A DNA stretch of 64,000 nt from an uncultured Lachnospiraceae bacterium (GTDB taxonomy: Bacteria; Bacillota; Clostridia; Lachnospirales; Lachnospiraceae). A model generated the notes under the pieces. That model saw only the letters and a list, made by a program, of their open reading frames with translations. It searched no databases and had not been told where the DNA came from. The stretch lies in NCBI GenBank assembly GCA_947643615.1, contig CANRWO010000009.1, forward strand, positions 1 through 64,000. Direction: 5' to 3'. Position 1 is the stretch's first letter. Every line of letters begins with the position of its first letter. The position numbers were made by a program, and so were the translations under genes. This document shows positions 31,676 to 41,885 of the stretch, piece by piece.

Positions 31676-33919
31676 ATGGAAGACAACAGCAGAATCATCA
31701 AAACGGAATACTCTGAGGAAATGCAGAAGTCCTTTATCGATTACGCCATGAGCGTGATCATAGCCAGGGCCCTGCCTGATGTCAGGGACGGCTTAAAACC
31801 GGTACAGCGAAGGACTCTTTACGATATGCACGAGCTGGGAATACGTTTCGACAGGCCTTACCGGAAAAGCGCCCGTATTGTGGGCGATACCATGGGTAAA
31901 TACCATCCCCACGGGGACAGTTCCATCTATGACGCACTGGTGGTCATGAGCCAGGATTTCAAGAAGGAAATGCCCCTCATCGACGGACACGGCAATTTCG
32001 GAAATATCGAGGGGGACGGCGCCGCTGCCATGCGTTACACCGAGGCGAGGCTCCAGAAGGTGACCCAGGAGGCGTTCCTCGGTGATCTGGACAAGGACGT
32101 GGTGGACTTCATGCCCAACTTTGACGAGACGGAGAAGGAACCCACGGTGCTTCCGGTGAAGATCCCCAATTTTCTGGTGAACGGTTCAGAGGGCATCGCG
32201 GTGGGGATGACCACCAGCACGCCGCCCCACAACCTGAATGAAGTCATAGACGCCACAAAAGCGTACATGTTGGATGGAAATATTACCACGAAGGAATTGA
32301 TGCGCCATATAAAGGGGCCGGATTTCCCCACCGGGGGCATTGTCACCAACAAGGACGAGCTGCTCAATATTTACGAGACCGGCGTGGGAAAGATCAAGAT
32401 CCGGGGTAAGGTGGAGTATGAGAAAATAAAGGGCGGCAAGACCAATGTGGTCATTACGGAAATCCCCTACACCATGATCGGCGCCAATATCGCCAAGTTC
32501 CTGTCCGATGTGGCGGCACTGGCGGAGACCAAGAAGACACAGGATATTGTGGACATCTCCAACCAGTCCTCCAAGGAGGGCATCCGTATCGTGATCGAGC
32601 TTAGGAAGGATGCCGACCCCGAGAATTTTGTGAACCTGCTGTATAAGAAGACAAGGCTGGAGGATACCTTCGGCGTCAATATGCTTGCCATTTACAACGG
32701 CAGGCCGGAAACCATGGGGCTGAAGGCCGTTATCAAGGCAAATGTGGACTTTCAGTTTGAGATTGCTACCAGAAAATATACGAACCTACTGGCGAAAGAG
32801 CTGGAGAAGAAGGAGATCCAGGAGGGTCTCATCAAAGCCTGTAACGTGATTGACCTGATTATTGAAATCTTACGCGGCTCCAAGGACCGGGCTATGGCGA
32901 AAGCCTGCCTGGTGGAGGGAAAGATTGACGGAATCCGGTTCAAATCCAAAGAATCCAAAATTATGGCCACCCAGCTCATGTTTACGGAGAAGCAGGCCAA
33001 TGCCATTTTGGAAATGCGCCTGTACAAATTGATCGGCCTGGAGATCGAAGCGCTGATCAACGAGCATGAGGACACACTGGCGAATATTTACCGCTATGAG
33101 GATATCCTGGATCGCAGGGACTCCATGGCTCAGGTCATTATGAACGAATTGGACGGTTATAAGAAGGAATACGGAAGAAAACGCAGGACATCTATTGAGA
33201 ATGCGGAGGAAGCCGTTTACAGGGAAAAGGAAGTGGAAGAAACGGAGGTGATCTTCCTGATGGACCGCTTCGGCTATGCCAAGACAGTGGATATGGCCAC
33301 ATACGAGAGGAACAGGGAGGCGGCCGACAGCGAGAATAAATATATCCTTACCTGCAAAAATACAGGAAAAGTATGCCTTTTCACCAATACGGGCCAGCTC
33401 CACACTATCAAGGTCATGGATCTGCCTTTCGGTAAATTTCGTGACAAAGGCACGCCAATAGATAATGTCAGCAACTTTAATTCCGAGAAGGAACAGATTG
33501 TCTACATTGCCAGCCAGACGGACCTGAACCTGCGGCAATTGGTTTTCGTCACAGCACAGTCCATGATGAAGATCGTGGACGGCGGAGAGTTTGATGTGGC
33601 GAAGCGTACGGTAGCCGCCACAAAACTTTCCGAGGGAGACAGTGTGGTCAGCGTCACAACACTGCTGGAGCAGCGTAATATTATCCTGCAGACAAAGGAA
33701 GGATATTTCCTGCGCTTTTTAATCGAAGAGATCCCGGAGAAGAAAAAGGGCGCCGTGGGCGTCCGGGGAATGAAGCTCGGGGCGAAGGATAGCGTAGAAG
33801 GCGTATACTATACCAAAGTGATCGATAATGAGGAAATTGTCTACAAAGAAAAGCATATTACGCTGAACGATCTGAAGCTTGCAAAGCGCGACGGCAAGGG
33901 GACGAAGATTCGTGTATAA
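31676..33919 (+). CDS. Type IIA DNA topoisomerase subunit A (GyrA/ParC family)
   Basis: DNA-breaking subunit. The winged helix with GKYHPHGDSSIYDALV holds the quinolone region (Ser and Asp at the positions of E. coli GyrA 83 and 87, i.e. wild-type-like), and AAAMRYTEARL contains the catalytic tyrosine. Beta-propeller repeats follow from about residue 500. The wrapping GyrA-box QRRGG(K/R)G is not seen; only KRDGKGTKIRV at the extreme C-terminus resembles it. 747 aa, shorter than typical gyrase A (~820+). This favours a Topo IV-like decatenase, but it is not proof. Confidence 0.92.
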   Translation: MEDNSRIIKTEYSEEMQKSFIDYAMSVIIARALPDVRDGLKPVQRRTLYDMHELGIRFDRPYRKSARIVGDTMGKYHPHGDSSIYDALVVMSQDFKKEMPLIDGHGNFGNIEGDGAAAMRYTEARLQKVTQEAFLGDLDKDVVDFMPNFDETEKEPTVLPVKIPNFLVNGSEGIAVGMTTSTPPHNLNEVIDATKAYMLDGNITTKELMRHIKGPDFPTGGIVTNKDELLNIYETGVGKIKIRGKVEYEKIKGGKTNVVITEIPYTMIGANIAKFLSDVAALAETKKTQDIVDISNQSSKEGIRIVIELRKDADPENFVNLLYKKTRLEDTFGVNMLAIYNGRPETMGLKAVIKANVDFQFEIATRKYTNLLAKELEKKEIQEGLIKACNVIDLIIEILRGSKDRAMAKACLVEGKIDGIRFKSKESKIMATQLMFTEKQANAILEMRLYKLIGLEIEALINEHEDTLANIYRYEDILDRRDSMAQVIMNELDGYKKEYGRKRRTSIENAEEAVYREKEVEETEVIFLMDRFGYAKTVDMATYERNREAADSENKYILTCKNTGKVCLFTNTGQLHTIKVMDLPFGKFRDKGTPIDNVSNFNSEKEQIVYIASQTDLNLRQLVFVTAQSMMKIVDGGEFDVAKRTVAATKLSEGDSVVSVTTLLEQRNIILQTKEGYFLRFLIEEIPEKKKGAVGVRGMKLGAKDSVEGVYYTKVIDNEEIVYKEKHITLNDLKLAKRDGKGTKIRV

Positions 33920-34033
33920 GCGTGAAGGGAATGAAGTTTTCGGGGCAGGATTTAGTCCCTGGGACTGTCGGTGCCGCCGGAGGCATGGGCGGAAATATAA
34001 GGAAATATCTGATAAAGGAGAAAATGATAGAAT

Positions 34034-34591
34034 ATGAGAGTGATCGCAGGAACTGCCAGAAGCCTTCCCTTGAAGGCGCCACAGGGGCTGGACACACGGC
34101 CGACCTCCGACCGGATCAAAGAAACGCTGTTTAATATGCTGCAGGCATATGTCCCCGGCGCTGTTTTTGTGGATCTTTACAGCGGAAGCGGCGGCATCGG
34201 CATCGAGGCGTTAAGCCGGGGGGCAAAAAAGGCATACTTTATTGAAAATGCGCCGAAAGCCATCTCCTGTATTCAGCACAATCTGGCATTTACGAAAATG
34301 GAAGACCGTGCTATAGTATTAAAGCAGGATGTATTCAGCGCCTTGCCCGGGATCAGTGAGAGGAACGTGGACGTAATCTTTATGGACCCTCCTTACCAGA
34401 GCGGGCAGGAAAAGAATGTCCTTGCAATGCTGTGGAATATGCGCTATGTCACGGAAGATACCCTGATTGTGGTGGAGGCCGCGTTGAAGACGGATTTTTC
34501 CTGGCTGGAGGAAATGGGGTATAGGGTAGAAAAGGATAAAAGGTACAAGACGAACAAGCATGTATTTCTCCGAAAAGCGCCAATGCCCTGA
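34034..34591 (+). CDS. rsmD: 16S rRNA (guanine(966)-N(2))-methyltransferase RsmD
   Basis: Methylates G966 of 16S rRNA. MRVIAGTARSLPLKAPQGLDTRPTSDRIKETLFN is the diagnostic start; SAM site VDLYSGSGGIGIEALSRGA; catalytic DPPY in IFMDPPYQSGQ. 185 aa. GGAG is about 13 nt before the ATG. rsmD-coaD order is widely conserved in Firmicutes (ylbH-ylbI). Confidence 0.96.
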   Translation: MRVIAGTARSLPLKAPQGLDTRPTSDRIKETLFNMLQAYVPGAVFVDLYSGSGGIGIEALSRGAKKAYFIENAPKAISCIQHNLAFTKMEDRAIVLKQDVFSALPGISERNVDVIFMDPPYQSGQEKNVLAMLWNMRYVTEDTLIVVEAALKTDFSWLEEMGYRVEKDKRYKTNKHVFLRKAPMP

Positions 34592-34624
34592 CATTTTATG
34601 CCTGATGGAAAGGAACGGAAATTT

Positions 34625-35113
34625 ATGAAAAGAGCAGTTTATCCCGGAAGCTTTGATCCGGTTACATACGGTCATTTGGATGTCATAAAGCGTGCTGCGG
34701 AAATATTTGATGTCCTTATTGTCAGTGTTTTAAACAATAAGGTTAAGACACCGTTGTTTTCTGTGGAGGAACGTGTTAAGATATTGGAGGAGGCTACAAA
34801 AGATATCCCCAATGTGCAGGTGGACAGCTTCAGCGGACTTTTGATCAACTATGCCGCTGAGAACAATCTTCATGTGGCGGTGAGAGGACTGCGGGCCATC
34901 ACCGATTTTGAGTACGAACTGCAGATTGCCCAGACCAACCGGCTTCTTTCCAAGGGGAAGCTGGATACCATGTTTTTGACTACCAGTCTGGAATATGCTT
35001 ACCTCAGTTCCTCAAGCGTAAAGGAGATTGCCTGCTTTGGCGGCGATATCAGCCAATGTGTCCCTGACTTCGTGGCTGATTTGATTTACGGGAAATATCA
35101 GATCAAAAGGTGA
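34625..35113 (+). CDS. coaD: Phosphopantetheine adenylyltransferase
   Basis: Penultimate step of coenzyme A synthesis: 4'-phosphopantetheine + ATP to dephospho-CoA. Nucleotidyltransferase motif [19 protein letters not shown] at the N-terminus, with [26 protein letters not shown] and [20 protein letters not shown] 34625 ([12 protein letters not shown]) follows AAAGGAA; the track start 34598 adds nine residues that do not belong to the family. 162 aa, standard. Confidence 0.97.
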   Translation: MKRAVYPGSFDPVTYGHLDVIKRAAEIFDVLIVSVLNNKVKTPLFSVEERVKILEEATKDIPNVQVDSFSGLLINYAAENNLHVAVRGLRAITDFEYELQIAQTNRLLSKGKLDTMFLTTSLEYAYLSSSSVKEIACFGGDISQCVPDFVADLIYGKYQIKR

Positions 35114-35123
35114 GGAGAGTGGA

Positions 35124-35723
35124 ATGAGCAGCAGAATTGAACAACTAATTGACGAGTTAGAAGAATACATTGAAAGCTGTAAACCCAAGTTCATGTCCAA
35201 TTCGGAGATCATAGTCAACAAGGATGAGATCGACGAACTGCTGCGTGAGCTGCGGATGAAGACGCCGGATGAGATCAAGCGTTACCAGAAGATCATAAGC
35301 AATAAAGAAGCAATTTTGAATGATGCCAGGGCAAAGGCGGAGGCGCTTATCAATGAGACGAACGTAAAGACCAACGAGCTGATCAGCGAGCATGAGATCA
35401 TGCAGCAGGCTTACGCCCAGGCAAATGAAGTGGTGTCCATGGCGTCAAAACAGGCACAGGATATTCTGGATAAGGCAACCATGGAGGCCAATGAACTGAA
35501 AATGCAGGCGGCAAGATACACCGAGGGGCAGCTGGCAGATTTGGAGAACCTGATCCTGTCTGCCATCCAATCTGCAAGCGGCCATTACGAGGGATTGCTG
35601 GGGTCACTGAACCAGTATAAAGAGGTGATACAGTCCAACAGGCAGGCATTACAGCCTATGGAGGATCTGGAGGATATTTCCATGGGCGCTGTCGGCAATA
35701 ACAGTGGAATTGACTTGATCTGA
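35124..35723 (+). CDS. Coiled-coil protein downstream of coaD
   Basis: 199-aa soluble protein, almost entirely helical, rich in A, E, K, Q; similar sequences are usually labelled 'ATPase' or 'V-type ATPase subunit H-like', which rests on coiled-coil similarity and should not be taken as function. LLRELRMKTPDEIKRYQKIISNKEAILNDARAKAEALI is the best-conserved-looking part and recalls DivIVA/SepF-type scaffolds. It starts 10 nt after coaD, with GAGGAGAG, so it belongs to the same transcript. No catalytic motif seen. Confidence 0.75.
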   Translation: MSSRIEQLIDELEEYIESCKPKFMSNSEIIVNKDEIDELLRELRMKTPDEIKRYQKIISNKEAILNDARAKAEALINETNVKTNELISEHEIMQQAYAQANEVVSMASKQAQDILDKATMEANELKMQAARYTEGQLADLENLILSAIQSASGHYEGLLGSLNQYKEVIQSNRQALQPMEDLEDISMGAVGNNSGIDLI

Positions 35724-35791
35724 CGAAACAATCCGGACATGTATAGGGGATTGTTATTGTACAGTTCATTTAACTTTAAGGACGGAAAGTG

Positions 35792-35826
35792 AAGAACCGG
35801 TTTTCGCAAGGAAGCGGGTTCTTTAT
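35792..35826 (+). terminator. Terminator after the rsmD-coaD operon
   Basis: AAGAACC pairs with GGTTCTT around an 18-nt loop containing further complementarity, followed by TATTAAAT. Confidence 0.65.
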
Positions 35827-35885
35827 TAAATAGTGCGGTTGTGTTTTAAAGCATTTGCATGTATAAGGCGGAAATAAGGAGGCCT

Positions 35886-37271
35886 ATGATAAAAGATTTA
35901 TTACGACGTTTTACTATACTGGTTGCCGCCATCCCTATCCTTTTGTACCCTATGGGGGCGGAGGCAGCCACCAGGCTGCAGGATACGGGAGACAAGCTTG
36001 TAGTGGTCATCGACCCGGGGCATGGAGGGGATAATCAAGGTACACTGGAAAATAACCATGAAGAAAAATTTATGACTATGGTTACCGCCCAGGCAATGTA
36101 CGATGAACTGATAAAATATGACAATGTGGAAGTTTATCTGACCAGGACGGAAGATATAAAGATGTCCCTGGCGGAGCGGGCGGAATTTGCGGCAAGTGTG
36201 GATGCCGATTTTATGTTCAGCATCCATTATAACGCTTCGGAAAACCATGAGCTTTTCGGTTCTGAAGTGTGGGTTTCTTCCGTATCACCCTATAACGGTT
36301 ACGGCCTACAGTTCGGATATGAATTCCTCACGGAAGCCAGGGATATGGGACTGCTGGTCCGTGGGGTAAAGACAAGGCTGGGGGACAAGGGTGACTATTA
36401 TGGCATTATCCGGGAATCCGTGGAACGGAATCTGCCGGCCCTTATCATAGAACACTGCCATGTGGACAATGAAATGGACACGGATTTTTGCGATTCGGAA
36501 GCAGACTTAAAAGCCTTTGGCATTGCGGATGCCAGGGCAGTGGCAAAGTATTTCGGATTAAGCAGCAGTAAACTGGGTGTAGATTATTCCGGCCATGATC
36601 TCATAGATGCCAGCGCCACCTCCTTGAACAGTATCACGAAAAACGACGATACGGAACCGGATATCTGCCAGATCTCACTTTCTTCGGACGAAGGTTATGG
36701 CAGTGACGGTATCCTTACCATAGATGTGGCTGCGGCGGATTTTGATACGCCGCTTATGTATTACAGTTACAGCTTAGACGGCGGGGTTACTTTCTGCGAG
36801 AGGGAGGTCTGGCCCGGCTGCGATGCCTTGACCGGCGCTTATTCGGACACCTTTCAGCTGGATTTGGAGGTCCCTGCAAATGTGACACCGGAAATCATTT
36901 TTCGTGCCTATAATCCCTATGATCTGTATACGGACAGCAATCTTCTGACAGGGCCTGAAAGAGTTGTGGAAGAAACCCACGGCAGTGGCCCGGATAACCG
37001 GGACGGGGCGGGTCCCGCATCCGGGGAAACTGCGGCAGCCTCCGGGGAGAAGGAGTATCCCGGCACCACTACTTTCCGCCCAGCCGTCTCGGAAAGCGTA
37101 GAAGAAGAGCAGGAGGTCAGTCTTCTGAGTTTTTTAAAGCTGTGTTTGGCCTTTGTAGTTCTCTTGTTTATTACGGTTTTCGTGTCACAGTGTATTTCTT
37201 ACCAGAAGCGCAGAAAACGGCGCCGTCAACGCAGGAATGAATTCGGTGACAGAAGAAACCAGATAAAATAA
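35886..37271 (+). CDS. N-acetylmuramoyl-L-alanine amidase with C-terminal membrane anchor
   Basis: Zinc amidase (Amidase_3) that cleaves the stem peptide from peptidoglycan. Signal peptide MIKDLLRRFTILVAAIPILLYPMGAEA; zinc ligands in VIDPGHGG, NNHEEK and FSIHYNAS, catalytic Glu in LIIEHCHVDNE. After the ~210-residue domain come a beta-rich segment (CQISLSSDEGYGSDGILTIDV), a G/A/E-rich linker, and one strong hydrophobic helix (LKLCLAFVVLLFITVFVSQ) with a basic tail (KRRKRRRQRR). AAGGAGG lies only 3 nt before ATG 35886; ATG 35859 is the alternative. The 3' end overlaps the convergent ylbJ-like gene by 46 bp. Confidence 0.88.
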   Translation: MIKDLLRRFTILVAAIPILLYPMGAEAATRLQDTGDKLVVVIDPGHGGDNQGTLENNHEEKFMTMVTAQAMYDELIKYDNVEVYLTRTEDIKMSLAERAEFAASVDADFMFSIHYNASENHELFGSEVWVSSVSPYNGYGLQFGYEFLTEARDMGLLVRGVKTRLGDKGDYYGIIRESVERNLPALIIEHCHVDNEMDTDFCDSEADLKAFGIADARAVAKYFGLSSSKLGVDYSGHDLIDASATSLNSITKNDDTEPDICQISLSSDEGYGSDGILTIDVAAADFDTPLMYYSYSLDGGVTFCEREVWPGCDALTGAYSDTFQLDLEVPANVTPEIIFRAYNPYDLYTDSNLLTGPERVVEETHGSGPDNRDGAGPASGETAAASGEKEYPGTTTFRPAVSESVEEEQEVSLLSFLKLCLAFVVLLFITVFVSQCISYQKRRKRRRQRRNEFGDRRNQIK

Positions 37272-38293
37272 TAGAATGCGTTGAGCAGTGTCAGGATGAC
37301 CTTGTGTAAGGTGTAGTCCACAATGGAGAGATCCGTGTCCCGGATACAGCTATAGGTCTGGGCTATGCAGGAAAATCCTCCGAAGGACAGTACCAGAAGG
37401 CTATACAGAGGCGCCTGTACCTGCAGCATGTTTAATCCTCCGGTAATCTCCAACAGCGGCGCCGGCAGGGCCACCTGCTCACCAAACAGTACGTGGGGAA
37501 TCAGGTTTAGCAGATTGAATAAGATCATATATCCCCCCAGGGTGAGAATACTGCGGATGGCGGCGCTGATGGACCGGTCCGTCTCGGAGAGCAGGCGTTC
37601 CCCTCTGTGAACGGAGGTTTTTTGATGCTTTTTAAAGGCATCCAGGATGCGGTGTGCCTTTGAGGGCGCGCCCCGCCGGGTGCAGATGCTCAGTTCGCCG
37701 GCAGCTTTTAGGGCAGCCTGTGGGGCGATATGTTTCCCCAGGCACTGATAGCGGGTGTAGCGCAGAAAGATCCCGTACAGAGCGGGAATGCCGTACATGC
37801 CGAACAGATATGGGGCAGTAAGCTCCCTGTGCAGGAGCGGCAGCACAAAGCTGCAGTAGTAGACCGGGCCGATATTGTTGCAGAAGGCAAGCAGATATTC
37901 CCCTTCCTCTCTGGTGAGCTGCCCTCTTGAATAGAGGTCTGAGACCACCCTGGCCCCCATGGGGAAGCCACATAGAAAACCCAGCATCATGCAATAACAG
38001 ACATTTTTACGGACGTGATAAACGGGACGGACCAGAGGATAGATAAAGGAAGCAATGGTTTCCGTCAAACCTAGCCGTATAACGATTCCGGAAAGGATCA
38101 TGAAAGGAAGCAGGGAAGGGATCATCTTTTCGAACCACAGCTTAAGGCCCATGGAGGCGTAGCTCAGGCTGAGTTCCGAGTGGGTCAGGATACAGGCGGT
38201 GCATAACAAGAACAAAAGAGTACCGGCCAGCCTTACGCCGGATATATGTATTCCGCGGGATTTCTTATGAGGCGGATTTGTTTTGTAAATCAT
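37226..38293 (-). CDS. ylbJ: Sporulation integral membrane protein YlbJ-like (GATE domain)
   Basis: Polytopic protein with the nucleoside-recognition/GATE fold; YlbJ is needed for spore cortex formation in B. subtilis. Conserved GFLCGFPMGARVVSDLYSRGQL and EYLLAFCNNIGPVYYCSFVLP identify the family. About eight membrane segments, 355 aa. In B. subtilis ylbJ lies next to ylbI (coaD), as it nearly does here. The 3' end overlaps the amidase gene by 46 bp with no room for a terminator. Confidence 0.88.
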   Translation of the reverse strand: MIYKTNPPHKKSRGIHISGVRLAGTLLFLLCTACILTHSELSLSYASMGLKLWFEKMIPSLLPFMILSGIVIRLGLTETIASFIYPLVRPVYHVRKNVCYCMMLGFLCGFPMGARVVSDLYSRGQLTREEGEYLLAFCNNIGPVYYCSFVLPLLHRELTAPYLFGMYGIPALYGIFLRYTRYQCLGKHIAPQAALKAAGELSICTRRGAPSKAHRILDAFKKHQKTSVHRGERLLSETDRSISAAIRSILTLGGYMILFNLLNLIPHVLFGEQVALPAPLLEITGGLNMLQVQAPLYSLLVLSFGGFSCIAQTYSCIRDTDLSIVDYTLHKVILTLLNAFYYFIWFLLSPNSFLR

Positions 38294-38348
38294 AATGGCT
38301 CCAAAAATACAGGCTCCTTACTTGTATATGTAGTTTCAGGGAGGTTTT

Positions 38349-39071
38349 ATGCGTCTTGACAAATATTTATGTGAACTGAACACAGGAAGCCGGAGCCAGG
38401 TCAGGGAATTGATCAGAAAAGGCCTTGTCTCTGTAAACGGCCTGGTGGTCCGCCAGGCCGACCATAAAATAGAAGAAGAAAAGGACTGCGTGGCGGTCCG
38501 GGGAAAAGAACTGGCATACCGGAAATTTGTCTATTATATGCTGAATAAGCCTCAGGGCGTGGTTTCCGCCACCCAGGACAATACCGCAGGAACGGTGACG
38601 GAGCTGCTTGCGGCGGAGGGAAGGAAGGATTTGTTCCCTGTGGGGCGGCTGGACAAAGACACGGAGGGACTGCTGCTTTTGACCAATGACGGGGAGTTGG
38701 CGCATCGCCTTCTGTCGCCGAAAAAGCATGTGGATAAGACTTATCAGGTAACAATTGCCCACCCTCTGTCAAAACAGGATATCCTGCAGCTGGAACAGGG
38801 TGTGGATATCGGGGAAAACAGGCTGACCCTGCCGGCCAGGGTTGAGATATTGTCGGAAAATACCATTTATCTGACCATACAGGAAGGAAAGTACCATCAG
38901 GTGAAGCGGATGCTGCAGGCGGTAAATAATCAGGTGGCCGCATTAAAAAGGATACGTTTTGGGGGGATTGTTTTAGATGAAAGGCTGGCGCCGGGAGATT
39001 ACCGTCCCCTGACCCTGCAGGAGGAGAACTGCCTGCAAGAGAGTTCTGCCCAGGGAAATAAGATACAATGA
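38349..39071 (+). CDS. Pseudouridine synthase RsuA/RluB family (16S Psi516-like)
   Basis: Isomerises uridine to pseudouridine in rRNA. N-terminal S4 RNA-binding domain (MRLDKYLCELNTGSRSQVRELIRKGLVSVNG) and catalytic GRLDKDTEGLLLLTNDG, where the Asp attacks the uridine; C-terminal EGKYHQVKRML. 240 aa fits RsuA/RluB/RluE. Whether the target is 16S U516 or 23S U2605 cannot be decided. GGGAGG precedes the ATG closely. Divergent from ylbJ. Confidence 0.92.
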   Translation: MRLDKYLCELNTGSRSQVRELIRKGLVSVNGLVVRQADHKIEEEKDCVAVRGKELAYRKFVYYMLNKPQGVVSATQDNTAGTVTELLAAEGRKDLFPVGRLDKDTEGLLLLTNDGELAHRLLSPKKHVDKTYQVTIAHPLSKQDILQLEQGVDIGENRLTLPARVEILSENTIYLTIQEGKYHQVKRMLQAVNNQVAALKRIRFGGIVLDERLAPGDYRPLTLQEENCLQESSAQGNKIQ

Positions 39072-39175
39072 AATGAATTTCCCCAATGATGCCTGCAGAT
39101 TTCAGTATCCAAAGCGATGCTTCATGCAGAATGCGCTTTTCGGACATGGGTTAAGACACAGGAGGTAAAAATTAC

Positions 39176-39841
39176 ATGAAAGCTGATATGTTGAGGGATA
39201 TTGATGCCATTATTTTTGATATGGACGGTTCGCTGGTGGATTCCATGTGGATGTGGCATGAGATTGATATCGAATACCTGGGCAGATACGGCATTGAACT
39301 GCCGCCGGGACTTCAGTCGAAGATTGAGGGCATGAGCTTCCATGAGACAGCGGTGTATTTTAAAGAACATTTCCCGATTCCGGACTCCCTGGAGGAGATC
39401 AAGCGGACCTGGAATGAGATGGCCTGGGATAAATATACGCATGAAGTACCGCTGAAACCCGGGATCCCTGAATTTTTAAAAGGCTGCAGGGACCGAGGGA
39501 TCAAGCTTGGCATTGCCACCAGCAACTCAAGGGAACTGGTGGAAAACATAGCGGCGGTGCACCGTTTCAGGGATTATTTTACCTGTATCGTGACAGGCTG
39601 TGATGTGGAGAGAGGGAAGCCTTCGCCGGATATCTATTTTGCAGCGGCGACAGGTTTGGGGGTGGCTTGCGGACGCTGTCTGGTGTTTGAAGACATCCTG
39701 CCCGGCATCCAGGCAGGCAAAAATGCCGGAATGAAGGTCTGTGCCGTGGAAGACGTATATTCCGCCCCGGACCGGGAGGCCAAGAAAGAACTTGCAGATT
39801 ATTATATAGAGGATTATTATGGATTTTTTGAAGAAAAATAA
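39176..39841 (+). CDS. HAD-IA phosphatase (beta-phosphoglucomutase-like)
   Basis: HAD-superfamily phosphatase. Motif [14 protein letters not shown], cap region with [15 protein letters not shown], motif [10 protein letters not shown], motif [13 protein letters not shown], motif [19 protein letters not shown]. 221 aa. Substrate unpredictable; phosphosugar or phosphoglycolate are possible. AGGAGG 9 nt before the ATG. Its last 23 nt overlap the following YgiQ-like gene, so the two are translationally coupled. Confidence 0.9.
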   Translation: MKADMLRDIDAIIFDMDGSLVDSMWMWHEIDIEYLGRYGIELPPGLQSKIEGMSFHETAVYFKEHFPIPDSLEEIKRTWNEMAWDKYTHEVPLKPGIPEFLKGCRDRGIKLGIATSNSRELVENIAAVHRFRDYFTCIVTGCDVERGKPSPDIYFAAATGLGVACGRCLVFEDILPGIQAGKNAGMKVCAVEDVYSAPDREAKKELADYYIEDYYGFFEEK

Positions 39842-41816
39842 CGGATTTTTACCTGTGTCTCCCGAGGATATGCGGGAGAGGGGGATCCAACAGCTTGATT
39901 TTGTGTATGTGACAGGGGATGCCTATGTGGACCATCCTTCCTTCGGCCATGCCATTATCAGCCGTGTACTGGAGGCCCACGGATATTCGGTGGGGATTCT
40001 TTCCCAGCCGGACTGGAAAAGGGATGACAGTATCAGCTTACTGGGATGCCCACGGCTGGGGTTTCTCATCTCAGCGGGAAATATGGACAGCTGTGTGAAC
40101 CATTATTCCGTGTCCAGGAAAAGACGTTCCTCGGATGCCTACACTCCCGGCGGTGAAATGGGAAGGCGTCCCGACCACGCTACGGTTGTTTACGGGAATC
40201 TGATCCGCAGGACATATAAAAACATTCCTGTGATCATCGGCGGCATCGAGGCCAGTCTGCGCCGTATGGCACATTACGATTATTGGACAGACAGCTTTAA
40301 GCGTTCCGTGCTTTTGGACAGTCAGGCGGATATCATCTCATACGGGATGGGGGAGCGGTCCATTGTGGAAATTGCCGACGCACTGGCGGCAGGCATCGCG
40401 GTATCCGATATCACATTCATTCCGGGGACCGTTTACCGCACCAAAGATATCTCAGGAATATATGATGCCATAAAGCTGCCCTCCTATGAGGAAATGAAAG
40501 AAGACAAATCCCAGTATGCCAAAAGCTTTGCCATACAGAACGAAAATACGGATTTCTGCAATGGCAAAATATTGATAGAGGAGTATCCCAAGGGGATATA
40601 TGTGGTCCAGAATCCGCCCCAGCAGCCCCTTACCACGGAAGAGATGGATGATGTCTATGCCCTTCCCTATATGCGGACATATCACCCTTCTTACGAAGAA
40701 AGAGGCGGCGTCCCGGCTATTGCAGAGATCAAGTTTTCACTGATCAGCAACCGGGGGTGCTTTGGCGGATGCAGCTTCTGTGCCCTGACGTTCCATCAGG
40801 GGAGGACAGTGCAGGTCAGGAGCCATGAATCCATTCTCAAGGAAGCGGAATTGTTGATACAGGAGCCGGACTTTAAAGGATACATTCATGATGTGGGGGG
40901 GCCTACGGCGAATTTCCGGCATCCGTCCTGCCAAAAGCAGATGTCCCACGGCGTCTGCAAGAACAAACAATGCCTTTTCCCTTCACCCTGCAAGAATCTC
41001 CATGTGGATCACTCCGATTATCTGGAACTTTTGCGGAAGCTTCGGAAACTTCCTGGGGTAAAGAAGGTATTTGTGCGTTCCGGTATCCGTTTTGATTATC
41101 TGCTGGCGGATCCGGATGATACCTTTTTCAGGGAGCTGGTGGAGCATCACGTGAGCGGGCAGCTTAAGGTGGCGCCGGAACACATTTCCGACGCGGTCCT
41201 TGCCAGGATGGGAAAACCGGAAAATGCGGTTTACGAACGCTTTGTGGCAAAATACAAAAAATGGAATGCACAGATGGGCAAAAACCAGTTCCTGGTGCCA
41301 TACCTGATGTCTTCCCACCCCGGTTCTACCTTAAAAGAAGCCATAGAGCTGGCGGAGTACCTGAGGGATTTGGGATACATGCCGGAGCAGGTGCAGGATT
41401 TCTATCCCACGCCGTCCACCTTATCTACGGTCATGTACTACACGGGACTGGACCCCAGGGATATGAAGCCGGTTTATGTGTGCAGGAATCCTCATGAGAA
41501 AGCAATGCAGAGGGCATTGATACAGTACCGTAATCCGAAAAATTATGAGCTTGTCCATGAAGCGCTGACCAAAGCCGGCAGGACGGACCTCATCGGATTT
41601 GATAAAAAATGCCTGATCCGTCCCCGGAGGACGGCCAAGGAGAGGACGGCGGGAGACTACGGAAGTACTGGAGGGAAAAAGCGGCTCGGAAAGGAATTGC
41701 GCAAGGAAAGCGGTTCACAACAGAAGAGCAGTATGCGGCAGAAGAACGACACACAGTCAAATAAGATACCAAAGAAGAAAACCATACGGAACGTACATAA
41801 GAAAAAGAGTGTATGA
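39819..41816 (+). CDS. YgiQ family radical SAM protein
   Basis: Radical SAM protein of the UPF0313/YgiQ family; function unknown. N-terminal B12-binding-like part ([29 protein letters not shown]), then the cluster motif CFGGCSFC (CxxxCxxC, about residue 310), and conserved [11 protein letters not shown] and [15 protein letters not shown]. Several extra cysteines (about residues 375-395: [15 protein letters not shown]) could bind a second cluster. The last ~60 residues are a basic tail ([12 protein letters not shown]). 665 aa. Start overlaps the HAD gene. Confidence 0.92.
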   Translation: MDFLKKNNGFLPVSPEDMRERGIQQLDFVYVTGDAYVDHPSFGHAIISRVLEAHGYSVGILSQPDWKRDDSISLLGCPRLGFLISAGNMDSCVNHYSVSRKRRSSDAYTPGGEMGRRPDHATVVYGNLIRRTYKNIPVIIGGIEASLRRMAHYDYWTDSFKRSVLLDSQADIISYGMGERSIVEIADALAAGIAVSDITFIPGTVYRTKDISGIYDAIKLPSYEEMKEDKSQYAKSFAIQNENTDFCNGKILIEEYPKGIYVVQNPPQQPLTTEEMDDVYALPYMRTYHPSYEERGGVPAIAEIKFSLISNRGCFGGCSFCALTFHQGRTVQVRSHESILKEAELLIQEPDFKGYIHDVGGPTANFRHPSCQKQMSHGVCKNKQCLFPSPCKNLHVDHSDYLELLRKLRKLPGVKKVFVRSGIRFDYLLADPDDTFFRELVEHHVSGQLKVAPEHISDAVLARMGKPENAVYERFVAKYKKWNAQMGKNQFLVPYLMSSHPGSTLKEAIELAEYLRDLGYMPEQVQDFYPTPSTLSTVMYYTGLDPRDMKPVYVCRNPHEKAMQRALIQYRNPKNYELVHEALTKAGRTDLIGFDKKCLIRPRRTAKERTAGDYGSTGGKKRLGKELRKESGSQQKSSMRQKNDTQSNKIPKKKTIRNVHKKKSV

Positions 41817-41885
41817 GACCCATGATTGGGAGGAGTGCTGTAGACATTAAATTAGATTGACTTGGCAGAAAGGAAGGAATAGGAT

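Noticed and set aside
33922-34134. 70-aa ORF between topoisomerase A and rsmD
   Set aside because: Overlaps the rsmD start in another frame and lacks a supporting start signal.
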